A DNA stretch of 64,000 nt from Labilithrix luteola (GTDB lineage Bacteria > Myxococcota_A > Polyangia > Polyangiales > Polyangiaceae): the NCBI RefSeq assembly GCF_001263205.1, contig NZ_CP012333.1, positions 4,937,001 through 5,001,000 of the forward strand. The letters run 5' to 3'. Below are positions 36,901-45,239 of the stretch, piece by piece. The translations under genes were made by a program, and so were the position numbers. Numbering within the stretch: position 1 is the stretch's first letter; every line of letters begins with the position of its first letter. The notes under the pieces are model-generated. The model worked only from the letters and a program-made list of their open reading frames with translations. It was not told where the DNA came from and did no database searches.

Positions 36901-37138
36901 CGCCGCAGGAATGACACGTCTTCGTCCGGTCATGATGACCGCGCTCGCCATGATGATTGGTATGCTGCCGATGTCGCTCGGATTGGGCGAAGGCGGAGAG
37001 CAGAACGCTCCCCTCGGCCGTGCCGTCATCGGTGGCCTCTTGCTCGCAACCTTCACGACGCTGTTCTTCGTTCCGGTGATGTACAGCCTCCTGCGACGCA
37101 AGTCGCCGGCGACCGAACCGGAGCTCCACGGGCTATGA
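33971..37138 (+). CDS. RND efflux pump permease (AcrB/HAE1-like)
   Basis: 1055 residues, normal length. The layout is standard: N-terminal helix, periplasmic porter loop, a helix bundle with VDDATVEIENIHRQM, a second large loop, and the C-terminal helix bundle with MCVGVATANSILVVTFANG. No heavy-metal CzcA sequence is prominent, so a multidrug or organic export role is more likely. The stop overlaps the start of the adaptor gene (ATGA). No outer-membrane TolC-like gene is in this window, so the channel must be encoded elsewhere. Regulated by the divergent LysR protein (inference). Confidence 0.95.
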   Translation: MWLVRIALKRPYTFIVMAMLIVIAGVMSIVRMPTDIFPDIDIPVISVIWNYQGLSPEEMERRIVTNYERTLTTTVNDIEHIESQSLTGIAVVKIFFQPGARIEAATAQVTAVSQSVLRQMPPGATPPFIIRYSASNVPIIQAVLESDSLSEQQLFDYGTNFVRADLATVPGTQIPWPYGGKQRQIMVDLDPTRLYAWGLSPRDVSTALSNQNVILPTGTTKMGANELPIVLNSSPEALKDIGDLPIKTVRGTTVYVRDVASVRDGSSPQTNMVHVSGKRSVLMSILKNGAASTLEVANSIKTMLPSTLAKLPKELKVSLLFDQSLFVRAAVDGVVKEAAIAAGLTALMILLFLGSWRSTLIVVISIPLSILVSIIMLAALGQSLNVMTLGGMALAVGILVDDATVEIENIHRQMGKNKPLIQAILDGAREIATPAFVATLCICIVFVPVLFITGAAKSLFVPLAMSVVFAMMVSYFLSRTLVPTLVMLLLKHEKHGHGHPEEPKSIFGRFHAAFNRSFDKLRTAYGRWLAWALSHRRIVVPAFLAFVVLSGGLMPFLGRDFFPSVDAGLIKLHVRGPPGTRIEESEKRFAAIEDTIKTVIPPESIKTMLDNIGTPYSGINLSLSEGTSISPADGQILIALEEDHEPTAGYVRELRKKLAEKYPDTTFFFLAPDISTQVLNFGLAAPIDVQVVGAVGNEEATYDVARKIAERVKNIPGAADVHLAQVQRVPQLRVDVDRTMARQQGLTERDIASDLLISLSSSSQVSPGYWLDPKRGIQYLVAVQTPQYAIDSIADVGTTPLAVENKETQFLSNVAQVSRTTGPANVTHFNASRTYDVQANVDGTDLGSVAAAVNKVVDEMRPTFPRGTTVRIKGQVESMESSFRGLAYGLVFSVVLVYLLMVVNFQSWLDPFIILMALPGAIAGIAWMLFLSHTTLSVPALMGAIMCVGVATANSILVVTFANGQRAYGRDATEAALAAGMTRLRPVMMTALAMMIGMLPMSLGLGEGGEQNAPLGRAVIGGLLLATFTTLFFVPVMYSLLRRKSPATEPELHGL

Positions 37139-38478
37139 CCATGCGCGACGAACATCATCACGAGCGGCACTTGGAACCGGAGGACCAGCGTCACGGTCAC
37201 GGTCAGCAGCCGTCCGACACCGACGACGACCGCGATCTCGGCTTCGACTTGCCGGAGGCCGCGAAGGTCTCGCCGACGCGCATCGTGGCCCTCGGGGCCG
37301 TTGCCCTCGCCGTCATCGGCGCGGCGTTCGTCATCGGCTGGGTGCCCAAGCATCGTTCGAAGCAGGCGCTCGAGACCTCGACCAAGGAAGCGGAGAACGC
37401 CCTTCTCCGCGTTCAGGTCGTCACCCCGAAGGCCAAGTCGAGCGATCGCTCCCTCGCGCTTCCCGGCAGCGTGCAGGCGCTCCAGGAGACGACGGTGTTT
37501 CCGCGTGCGAGCGGCTACGTGCGCTCGTGGGCGGTCGACATTGGTGACAAGGTCAAGGAGGGCGCCACGCTCGCCGAGATCGACACGCCCGAGCTCGATC
37601 AGCAGATCGACCAGGCGCGCGCGCAGCTCGCGCAGGCCCAGGCGGGGCTCGTGCAGGCCAAAGCCAACCACGAGTTCTCGGTCACGAACCTCGATCGCTA
37701 CAAGCTGCTCACGCCGAAGGGCGTCGCCTCGCAGCAGGAGCTCGACAAGCAGCAGGCGCAGACGCTCGTCGACGACGCGAACGTGAAGGTCGCACAGGCG
37801 AACATCGAGGCCCAGCAGGCGAACATGCGTCGCCTCGTGCAGCTCAAGTCGTTCGCGCACGTGACGGCGCCCTTCGGCGGCACCGTCAATGCCCGCTTGA
37901 TCGAACGCGGCGCGCTCGTTTCGTCGAGTACGCCGCTCTTCAAGATCTCCGAGACCGATCCGGTTCGTGTGTTCGTGCAGGTCCCGCAAGACGTCGCTCC
38001 GAGCGTTCGCTCCGACGTCCCCGCGCAGGTTACCGTTCGCGAATACGCGGGTCGTACGTTCCAGGGCAAAGTGGCTCGCTCGGCCGGCGCGCTCGATCCA
38101 GGGTCGCGCACGATGAACACCGAGGTCCGCGTCGACAACCCGAAGAACGAGCTGCTCGTCGGCATGTACGCGCAGGTCTCGCTCACCTTGCCGTCGCCCC
38201 ATCGGGTCTACGAGATCCCCGGCACCGCCGTCCTGCAGGACGCGAATGGCGTGCGCGTGGCTACGGTCGTCGACGGCAAGCTCCACTTGGTTCCCGTCAC
38301 CATCGAGCGCGATACCGGCACGACGATGGAGATCTCGAGCGGTCTCAACGGCTCCGAGCACGTGGTCAAGCTGGCGAGCGCCGAGCTCGTCGAGGGCCGC
38401 GGCGTCGAGGTCGCCACGGAGCCGCCGAAGGAAGGCGCGCCCGCCCCCGCCAAAGAGCCGGCGAAAGAGTCGAAGTAG
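37135..38478 (+). CDS. RND periplasmic adaptor (membrane-fusion protein) with His-rich N-terminus
   Basis: 447 residues; ATG 37135 overlaps the pump stop, and ATG 37141 is an alternative. Before its membrane helix (IVALGAVALAVIGAAFVIGW) it has an unusual cytoplasmic tail, MTMRDEHHHERHLEP and RHGHGQQ, rich in His and acidic residues. The rest is classic: lipoyl half (SWAVDIGDKVKEGATLAEID), alpha-hairpin (AQLAQAQAGLVQAKANHEFS), second lipoyl half (SFAHVTAPFGGTVNARLIE), beta-barrel and membrane-proximal domains. It ends 4 bases before the convergent lipoprotein gene, with the stops inside a shared palindrome. Confidence 0.94.
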   Translation: MTMRDEHHHERHLEPEDQRHGHGQQPSDTDDDRDLGFDLPEAAKVSPTRIVALGAVALAVIGAAFVIGWVPKHRSKQALETSTKEAENALLRVQVVTPKAKSSDRSLALPGSVQALQETTVFPRASGYVRSWAVDIGDKVKEGATLAEIDTPELDQQIDQARAQLAQAQAGLVQAKANHEFSVTNLDRYKLLTPKGVASQQELDKQQAQTLVDDANVKVAQANIEAQQANMRRLVQLKSFAHVTAPFGGTVNARLIERGALVSSSTPLFKISETDPVRVFVQVPQDVAPSVRSDVPAQVTVREYAGRTFQGKVARSAGALDPGSRTMNTEVRVDNPKNELLVGMYAQVSLTLPSPHRVYEIPGTAVLQDANGVRVATVVDGKLHLVPVTIERDTGTTMEISSGLNGSEHVVKLASAELVEGRGVEVATEPPKEGAPAPAKEPAKESK

Positions 38479-38490
38479 CGCGCTACTTCG
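38471..38490. terminator. 20-bp perfect palindrome spanning two convergent stop codons
   Basis: CGAAGTAGCG|CGCTACTTCG is an exact palindrome that contains the TAG of the adaptor gene and the complementary TAG of the opposite lipoprotein gene. Both genes end in Lys-stop from the same bases. It can form a stem of 8 with a CGCG loop on either RNA: a candidate two-way terminator. Confidence 0.6.
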
Positions 38491-40033
38491 CTTCGATCGA
38501 CACGCCGAACTTTCCGCCTCGCATCGAGATCGACTCGACGACGACGACGTAGTCGCCGGCCGGGACGTTCTCGAGCGAGAGCGTCGAGGTGTAGCCGCGA
38601 TCGTCGTCGTTGCAGGCCAGCGCGGCAGTGCCCTGAGCCGCGCAGCTCGGCAAGAGGTAGAGCGCGGTGTCGATCTCGGTCTCGGGCATCGCCGTCGTGA
38701 TCTTCAGGCTGCTCGCTGCCTTCGCGAGGTGGAGCGGCACGACGCTCTCGGGGCGCCCGGTGGCATCGTTCGAGACGCAGCCTGCCGGCGGATCCCAGAG
38801 GCTCGCGCCGCTCGTGAGGCCGAAGGCCTTGGTCATGCCCTTCGCGGGATCGAGCGCGCCTGCCGAGGAGCACTTGGTCGTGCGCAACGGTCCGACGCTC
38901 GCGCACTTGTTCGCGACGTCCGGCAAGCCTGGGCTGCACACGCTTCCGCTCGCGCATGCGTCGAACCCGCGGTCGTCGCAGGCCTGACCGTTCGTGCGCG
39001 TCGGAACGGCCCCCACGCTCGAGACCACGCGTGCGCTCACGTGCCCGGCGGCGTCGGTGACGGTGGCGGCGACCTTCGGAACCACGCCGTCGAAGCCCGA
39101 GCTTGCGATGTTCTCGCGGAAGAAGATCGTGCCCAGGTTGTCGGCGCGCGGATCGAGAGCAATCGAGAAGCGGTCGCGCAGGTCGGGATTCTCGGGATCG
39201 CCCGAGAGGTTCACGATCTTGGCATTGCCGGCTGCGTCGAGGAACTCGACGTCGATGCGCGCGACGTCCTGATCGGGCTCGGTTCCGCGAAAGAGCATGC
39301 GCGGACTTGCTCCGCGTACATAGGCCAACTGCGAGAGCGTGGGAGCCACGCCGGCGTGACACGTGGCGGGAGCGCCGCCTTCGCTCGCGCACGACATCCC
39401 GTCGGCGCAGCGATCGGCGACGAGCGTGGTGTCGCATGCTTCGCCTTCACCACGGATGGCTTGATTGGCGATGTCGGCGATCATCTCGGGGGACTGCTTG
39501 CCGCTTTCGTCTTCGAGGACGATGACGGCGCGCGCGATGCGTGAGCCGATCGGGTAGAGACCGGCCTGGACGACGGCGCCCGTGAAGTCCGGCGTTCCGA
39601 GCGTGCTCGTGTCGAAACGGAAGCGCCGCCCGTCGGTATCGGCGATGCCGTCCCAGTCCGAGTCGATGGCAATGACGGGGTTGTCGGTCTTGTCGCGAAA
39701 GCGCACGAACATCGACGTCGTCTGTTTCGACGAATCGGTGCCTTTGAGTGCAATACGCAGCGAGTCGCCGTTGCGCCCGACCTGCTGCAGTTTGACGGCC
39801 TTCAGGGCGAACGTTCGATTTCCGGACGGCGTGTTGGGATCGGTGCTGCCGCCACCGCCGCCGTCTTCCGAAGTCGTGTCGCCGGGCCTCTCGTTCTCGT
39901 TCTCGTTCGCGCTCGGTGAGGTGCCGCCATCGTCCGATGCGCCCGCGCCCGAATCACTCGCCGAGCAGCCAAAGGAGGCAATGGCGATGGCAGCGCCAAT
40001 TCCCGACAACGCGAACCACATCGTCCTTTTCAT
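38483..40033 (-). CDS. Cell-surface lipoprotein with paired-Cys regions and C-terminal PPC-like domain
   Basis: 516 residues; start MKRTMWFALS (40033), preceded by GGAG. Lipoprotein signal ending IASFGCS; then a long Gly/Asp/Asn-rich linker. The body has Cys pairs (CADGMSCASEGGAPATC and CDDRGFDACASGSVC), several beta repeats, and a C-terminal PPC-like domain (ALACNDDDRGYTSTLSLENV, then AGDYVVVVESISMRGG). The adjacent upstream gene is a shorter paralog with the same ending. No enzymatic motif. Likely a surface lipoprotein of unknown role. Confidence 0.8.
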   Translation of the reverse strand: MKRTMWFALSGIGAAIAIASFGCSASDSGAGASDDGGTSPSANENENERPGDTTSEDGGGGGSTDPNTPSGNRTFALKAVKLQQVGRNGDSLRIALKGTDSSKQTTSMFVRFRDKTDNPVIAIDSDWDGIADTDGRRFRFDTSTLGTPDFTGAVVQAGLYPIGSRIARAVIVLEDESGKQSPEMIADIANQAIRGEGEACDTTLVADRCADGMSCASEGGAPATCHAGVAPTLSQLAYVRGASPRMLFRGTEPDQDVARIDVEFLDAAGNAKIVNLSGDPENPDLRDRFSIALDPRADNLGTIFFRENIASSGFDGVVPKVAATVTDAAGHVSARVVSSVGAVPTRTNGQACDDRGFDACASGSVCSPGLPDVANKCASVGPLRTTKCSSAGALDPAKGMTKAFGLTSGASLWDPPAGCVSNDATGRPESVVPLHLAKAASSLKITTAMPETEIDTALYLLPSCAAQGTAALACNDDDRGYTSTLSLENVPAGDYVVVVESISMRGGKFGVSIEAK

Positions 40034-40183
40034 CGTCTTTTCTCCACCACGAACTCTCAGGCGTCGTTCGGACCCGCTCGAAGCAACCGACATGCCTCGC
40101 GTCGTTCGCCCGCGATTTCTCGGGCGACGCGCCGCCAGCGTCATGCCTTTGGCGCTCGATTGGCTTGCTGGCTCGTTCGACCG

Positions 40184-41236
40184 TCAGGGGACCGTCACGC
40201 GCAACTCGAAGCTTCCGCCCTTCGCATCGAGTGAGTCGACGACCACGAGATAGCTTCCGGGGTGGACGTCACGCAGGGTGAGAGTCGAGCTCGGCGGCTC
40301 GCCGTCGTCGTTGCAGCCGAGCGCGTCTTGCGGCTCGGCGGTGCAGGACGGAAGAACGTAAACGACGGTGTCGAAGTTGGTCTTGTTCGAGGCGGTCGTC
40401 AGCGTGATCGAAGGCGTTTCGCTCGTCACGCGCAGCCAGTAGGTACTCTCCGGGCCGCCACGTCGTTCATCCGAAGCGCAGCCGCTCGGAGCATCCCAGG
40501 CGCTCGTGCCCGCCGCCTCGCCGCTGACGCTCTGGGCGCCCGACCTCGCGACGATGACAGGCGCGCCATTGCAGCGCGAGCTGCGCACGACGGCAATCGA
40601 CATGCAGCGCGGGGACTCGGTGGCGCCGTTGGCCGTGCACATGGTTCCCGTCGTGCAGCTGTCGAAGCCGTCGGCGTCGCAGTCTTGGCCCTCGGCACGC
40701 AGGGGCATCGAGGTGATGAACGCCATCTTGCGCTCGCCCCAATTGGCCGACGTGTCGCGAGGGGTCACGGCCACGATCTGCACCGTTTCGTCGAAACGCG
40801 GAGCGCTCTGCAGCGCGACGAAGAAGGCGCCCTGCGGCTGACCCGCCGGCACGTCGACGTCGAGCTCGGCGGACTCGCTCGCACCATCGCCGTCGGGATC
40901 GATGACCGCCGGCTTGCCTTCGGCATCGAGGAACTCGAAGTGCAGCGACGAGATGCGGGTGCTCGGGTCGTTGCCGCGGACGAGAATGCGAGGACCGATC
41001 GTCGACGACGTGCCTGAAAAATAGGCGAAGTTCGCGATCGACGGCATCGTCTTGGTCCACGTCGATGGCGCACCCGCCTCTGGCTTGCCGCCGGACGACG
41101 CGTTGCCGGTTTCGCCTCCGCTTCCGTCTGCCGAGCCGAGCGGTGAGCCCGAACAGGCCACGAGCCAGAGCAGGTACGAGAGCCAGGAGACGAGAGCAAG
41201 GTGCAGTGACGGTGTCTTGGCACGCCGGAGGAACAT
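40184..41236 (-). CDS. Paralogous cell-surface lipoprotein, shorter copy
   Basis: 350 residues from ATG 41236 (MFLRRAKTPS); the frame continues to 41329 but the shorter start gives the signal peptide (LVSWLSYLLWLVACSG). It shares with its downstream neighbour the CDADGFDSCTTGTMC cysteine motif, a SAWDAPSGCASDERR-type segment and the ending ALGCNDDGEPPSSTLTLRDV, PGSYLVVVDSLDAKGG. The repeated N-terminal domain is missing here. A tandem duplication; function unknown. Confidence 0.8.
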   Translation of the reverse strand: MFLRRAKTPSLHLALVSWLSYLLWLVACSGSPLGSADGSGGETGNASSGGKPEAGAPSTWTKTMPSIANFAYFSGTSSTIGPRILVRGNDPSTRISSLHFEFLDAEGKPAVIDPDGDGASESAELDVDVPAGQPQGAFFVALQSAPRFDETVQIVAVTPRDTSANWGERKMAFITSMPLRAEGQDCDADGFDSCTTGTMCTANGATESPRCMSIAVVRSSRCNGAPVIVARSGAQSVSGEAAGTSAWDAPSGCASDERRGGPESTYWLRVTSETPSITLTTASNKTNFDTVVYVLPSCTAEPQDALGCNDDGEPPSSTLTLRDVHPGSYLVVVDSLDAKGGSFELRVTVP

Positions 41237-41307
41237 GCCGTCCTCCAAGCATCGGGCGTGCCGCCCCAAGGTTGATCGCGTCACCCGCAAACCTACAAAA
41301 CGCGAGA

Positions 41308-41338
41308 GGCGCCGCGATGGGGAGGCCATCGCGACGCC
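41308..41338 (-). terminator. Hairpin terminator of the RTX lipoprotein gene
   Basis: GGCGCCGCGATGG (41308-41320), loop GGAGG, CCATCGCGACGCC (41326-41338): 13-bp stem with one mismatch, starting 25 bases past the RTX stop. On the minus strand it is followed by CGTTTTG, a weak T-rich tail. Confidence 0.65.
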
Positions 41339-41362
41339 TTCGCGCTCAGTGACGACGTCGGA

Positions 41363-43051
41363 TCAGAGCTCGCAGCTCGGGTCCTTCGTGTCGTTGCCGA
41401 TGCTGCCCAACGTGATGTCGAAGCCGTTGCCGCAGTTGAGGAAGTCGTCGCCCGCGCCGCCTTCGAGGACGTCGTCGCCGTCGAGCGCGATGAGCTGGTC
41501 GTCGCCGGCGTTGCCCACGAGCTCGTTCGCCGAAGCGTTGCCCGTCAGCGTGTCGTCGCCCGAGCCGCCCCAGAGGTTCTCGACGTCGGTGGCGAGGATG
41601 TCGGCTTCACCGCTGATGCCCGACGCCGTGGCGCCGTCGAGCGTCGCCGTGACCGCCACCGTGCGCGACGAGTAGTCGACCGTGTCGACGCCCGTGCCGC
41701 CGCTGATGCGGTCGTCGCCGTCCGAGGCCGTCGTGCCCGTCTGGACGAAGACGTCGTCGCCGGCGCCGCCCGCGAGGATGTCGTTGCCGTCGCCGCCCCA
41801 GATCTTGTTGTGGCTGGCGTTGCCCGTGATGTTGTCGTCGCCCGAGCCGCCCTTGAGGTTCTCGACGTCGGCCTTGACGTTGTCCTTCTCGTTGGCTTCG
41901 CCGTCGTTCGCCGCGACGCCATCCATCGTGACGACGAGCGCGACCGTGCGGGCGCCGTAGTCGACCGTGTCGATGCCGTTGCCGCCGTTGAACACGTCGG
42001 CGCCGTTCGAGGCCGTTTCCTCGTCGAAGACGTCGTCGCCGTCGTCGCCGTTGAGGATGTCGTTACCCGCCTTGCCGCGGAGGATGTCGTTGCCCGCGCC
42101 GCCGCTGAGCGTGTCGTCGCCGGCGCCGCCGATGAGGGTGTCGTTGCCGGGGCCGCCCTGGAGGGTCGCCGCGGTGGCCGACGCCGTGAGCGTGTCATCG
42201 CCGCTTCCGCCGACGACCACTTCGACGTCCGCGGTCACGTCGTCCTGCTCGCCCGAGACGCCGTCGTCAGCGCTCGCACCCGAGCCCGCGCCGATCGTCA
42301 CCGTGACGGCCGCGGTGCGCGACGCGTACGTGACGGTGTCGGTGCCCGAGCCGCCCGAGATGGTCTCTTGCGGCGTGCTCACCGAGCCCTGGTTGAACGT
42401 GTCGTTGCCGGCGCCGCCGTAGACGGCGATGGGCGCACCGAAGGGCGCGCCCGCCGTGGCGTTGCCCGCCGCCGAGTACACGTCGTCGCCGTCGCCGAGC
42501 GAGACCACGTAGGCCTCGACGCCCGCCACGGTGATGTCCTTGTTGGTGTCGGTGTTGAGCAAGATGCTCGCCGCGCCGAACACGAAGTTGTCGGCGCCCG
42601 ACGTGCCCTTGATGCCGAGCGTGTCGGTGCCGGCGCCGAGGTCCACCGCGATTCCGCTCGACGCGGCCGAGGTGGTGCCGAGGGCGAAGAGGCCGTTCGT
42701 GAAGTCGAGGATGAGGGCGTTCGTGCCGCTCGAGCCGGTCACCGTGATCTTCTTCAGCGTGGTCGACGTCGCGACCGTTGCGCACGTCTCTCCGTTCTGG
42801 AGAATGGCCGAGTCGGCGGCGCGCTTCGAGATGATCGCGGTCTCACCGTCGGCAATCGTGACCGTCATCGCGCCCGTGGTGGCATTGAACGCGCAGGCGG
42901 TGGCGAGTGGGGTCAGCGCGGCCTCGACCTTGGCGAACGGCTCGTCGGGATTGAACGGAGAATCCGGCTTCTCCGAGCCGGTCTGCCCGGCGCACGCAGC
43001 GAGGATCGCCGCGAGGAAAAGCGTGGTGGTTCTCGAGACCGTGTGTCGCAT
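41363..43051 (-). CDS. RTX (hemolysin-type calcium-binding repeat) lipoprotein
   Basis: 562 residues; start MRHTVSRTTT (43051) preceded by GAGGAG. Lipoprotein signal ending AAILAACAG. After a short N-terminal domain come many GGxGxDxLx nonapeptides, for example GGAGNDTFNQG, GGPGNDTLIGGAGDDTLSG, GKAGNDILNGDDGDDVF and GGDGNDILAGGAGDDVF. These fold into calcium-binding parallel beta rolls. Between them lie repeated DTVDYSSRT-type strands. There is no type I secretion signal or adjacent export genes; the lipid signal implies Lpp-type export via Sec/Lol. Its calcium-dependent fold might serve adhesion. Confidence 0.9.
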   Translation of the reverse strand: MRHTVSRTTTLFLAAILAACAGQTGSEKPDSPFNPDEPFAKVEAALTPLATACAFNATTGAMTVTIADGETAIISKRAADSAILQNGETCATVATSTTLKKITVTGSSGTNALILDFTNGLFALGTTSAASSGIAVDLGAGTDTLGIKGTSGADNFVFGAASILLNTDTNKDITVAGVEAYVVSLGDGDDVYSAAGNATAGAPFGAPIAVYGGAGNDTFNQGSVSTPQETISGGSGTDTVTYASRTAAVTVTIGAGSGASADDGVSGEQDDVTADVEVVVGGSGDDTLTASATAATLQGGPGNDTLIGGAGDDTLSGGAGNDILRGKAGNDILNGDDGDDVFDEETASNGADVFNGGNGIDTVDYGARTVALVVTMDGVAANDGEANEKDNVKADVENLKGGSGDDNITGNASHNKIWGGDGNDILAGGAGDDVFVQTGTTASDGDDRISGGTGVDTVDYSSRTVAVTATLDGATASGISGEADILATDVENLWGGSGDDTLTGNASANELVGNAGDDQLIALDGDDVLEGGAGDDFLNCGNGFDITLGSIGNDTKDPSCEL

Positions 43052-43236
43052 AGAGGACTCCTCCCGTATTCGGAATTCTTTGCGCTCCGCACTGCGCGTG
43101 AGCCTTCGGCCTCGCTGGGCCTGACGGGGGTGAACGGTCCGTGGCGCCGAAGCTTTAGCGTCTCCGCCGCGAGACTTCGATTTACGACGCAAAACAGACT
43201 CAAGGTCTCCGAAGCGCCGTGGTAGGGGGGGGCTCC

Positions 43237-45209
43237 ATGGTTGAGTTTCGGCCGTTCTCGCGACTTCTTCGAATCCTCCCGGTGACGCTCATGACGGCCG
43301 CTGTCTCGCTGGCGTCAGCCTCGTGCGGTAGCGACACCGAGACCGATGGGGCGGCCGTCGAGGGCGATCCGGCGTGCGAAAACCTCGACGAATCGGCCTG
43401 CATGTTTCCTTTTCCATCGGACTATTTCCGAAAGTCCGGCGGTCCGTTCGGACAAGCGTTCCATCTCGATTTCGGTACGGCGCTGCCGGTGAATAGCGTC
43501 AACGACATTCCGATGTCGCCCGAGCCGTTCAAGGCGAACGACGGCTATCCGATCGTTCCAGCCATCACGTTCACGTTGCCCGGCGCGACGCTGAACGGAG
43601 CTCCGCCCATCACCGACATCGGGGCTTCGCAGAAGCCGGAGAGCAAGACGATCATCGTCGATGCCGAGACGGGCGAGCGAGCTCCGCACTGGGTCGAGTG
43701 GGACTACCAGGCCAAGGACAACGGCAAAGACATCATTCAGATCCGGGTGGCGAATGGCCTGCAGCATTCGCACCGCTACGTGGTCATCGTGCGCGGCTTG
43801 GTGGACGCTTCGGGCGCTCCTCTGCCTGCAACGCGTGGGTTCGCTGCACTGCGAGATGGCGCGCCGACGAAACTGGCGGGAATCGAGGAGCGTCGGGCGC
43901 ACTTCGAAAACGACGTCTTCCCGGTGATCGCCAAGGCGGGCGTTGCGCGCACGGAAGTTCAGCTCGCATGGGACTTCACCACCTCGAGCGAGCAGAACTC
44001 GACGACCCGCCTTCTCTCGATGCGTGACCGGCTCTACGACCTCATCGGGGATCAGGGGCCGGAATACTCGATCACCAACGTGGTCGCCGATCCGGACGGG
44101 CCCGAAGGTCCGATTGCCAAGATTCTGGAAGGCGTCGCCAAGATTCCGAACTTCATGCTGCCCCCGTCGTCGGTTCGCCGAACCGGCTGCGGCTGGACGG
44201 GCAGGGGCTTCCGGTGGCGCAGGGCACCGCCGACGTGAAGTTCCGTGTTCAGATTCCGCGCGTCGCCTTGACGAGCTCGACGCTCTCGGCGGTGGTCCAG
44301 TATGGCCACGGCTTCCTCGGCGGTGATGGCGAGGCGAACAACAGCTGGCTCCGGAACTGGGCTGCGCAGCAGAACTTCCTCGTGCTGTCGACCGACATGC
44401 AGGGCATGAATACGGCGGCCGGCGTCGTCTGGTTCGTTTGCCTACCGCAAGACGCAACGTGCCTCGCGACGATCTCGGAGGAGCCTCTCCAAGGCGTGAT
44501 CAACCACCTCGCGCTCCAGCGATTGATGAAGGGTCGCTTCCTCACGGACGCGAACGTGCAGAGGGACGGCAAGCCCTTCTACGATCCGGCTCGCCTCTAC
44601 TATCATGGCAATTCGCAGGGCGGCACGATGGGCAATCTCGTCTTTTTGCCCTCGCGCGATCTGCCCCGCGCCGTGCTCGGCGTCCCCGGCGTGGCCATCG
44701 GCTTCTTGCTGGCGCGCGCATCGCAGTGGGAGCAAGTCGCGACGAACATCGGAGCCAACTATCTCGATCCGATGGAGTTTGCCGAGATCATGGACCTCGT
44801 CCAGCTCGGTTGGGACAAGACCGACGCCATCAACTTCGCACCCCTCTCGAGCAACGTTCCCGGCGCCGGGCCGAAGAGCGTTCTGCTCCAGGCCGGTCTC
44901 GAGGATGCGCAGGTGAACAACGACGTGACCCACCTGCTCGCACGTCTGTACAAGGCGAAGCTCGTGTCTCCGCCGGTTCGCCCGATCTTCGGTCTGGACG
45001 TGGCCGATCCTCCGCTCGTGTTGACGAACGTGCTCCAGGAGGCGGATTTCGGAGTTCCTCCTCATCCGGAGACCAATCGCCCCGCGCCGGAAGCGACAGA
45101 TACGCACGAGAAGCCGCGGCGTACGCCGAAGCTGCAGGAGCAGGCGTGGCACTTCCTCGAGACCGGTGAGGTGATCCACACCTGCGATGGAGTCTGCGAT
45201 CCGGAATGA
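43237..45209 (+). pseudogene. Lipase-like alpha/beta-hydrolase lipoprotein, broken by one missing base
   Basis: ATG 43237 is preceded by AGGGGGGGG. The first frame (to 44238) gives a lipoprotein signal (SLASASCGSD) and the N-terminal half (PFPSDYFRKSGGPFGQAFHL, SPEPFKANDGYPIVPAITF, which resembles bacterial virulence-factor lipase N-domains). The second frame, joined near 44165, carries the hydrolase core with the nucleophile elbow YYHGNSQGGTMG (Ser codon 44613-44615). The break is at the run of five C at 44161-44165: with six, the frame reads FMLPPVVGSPNRLRLDGQG straight through. So the protein would be about 650 residues. Either a sequencing error or a fresh pseudogene. Confidence 0.82.
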
Positions 45210-45239
45210 GTTTCACCGCGGAGAACGGTCTCCTTCGCG

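Noticed and set aside
41810..43225. 471-codon plus frame over the RTX gene
   Set aside because: The periodic Val/Ala/Arg text is the reverse of the RTX repeats.
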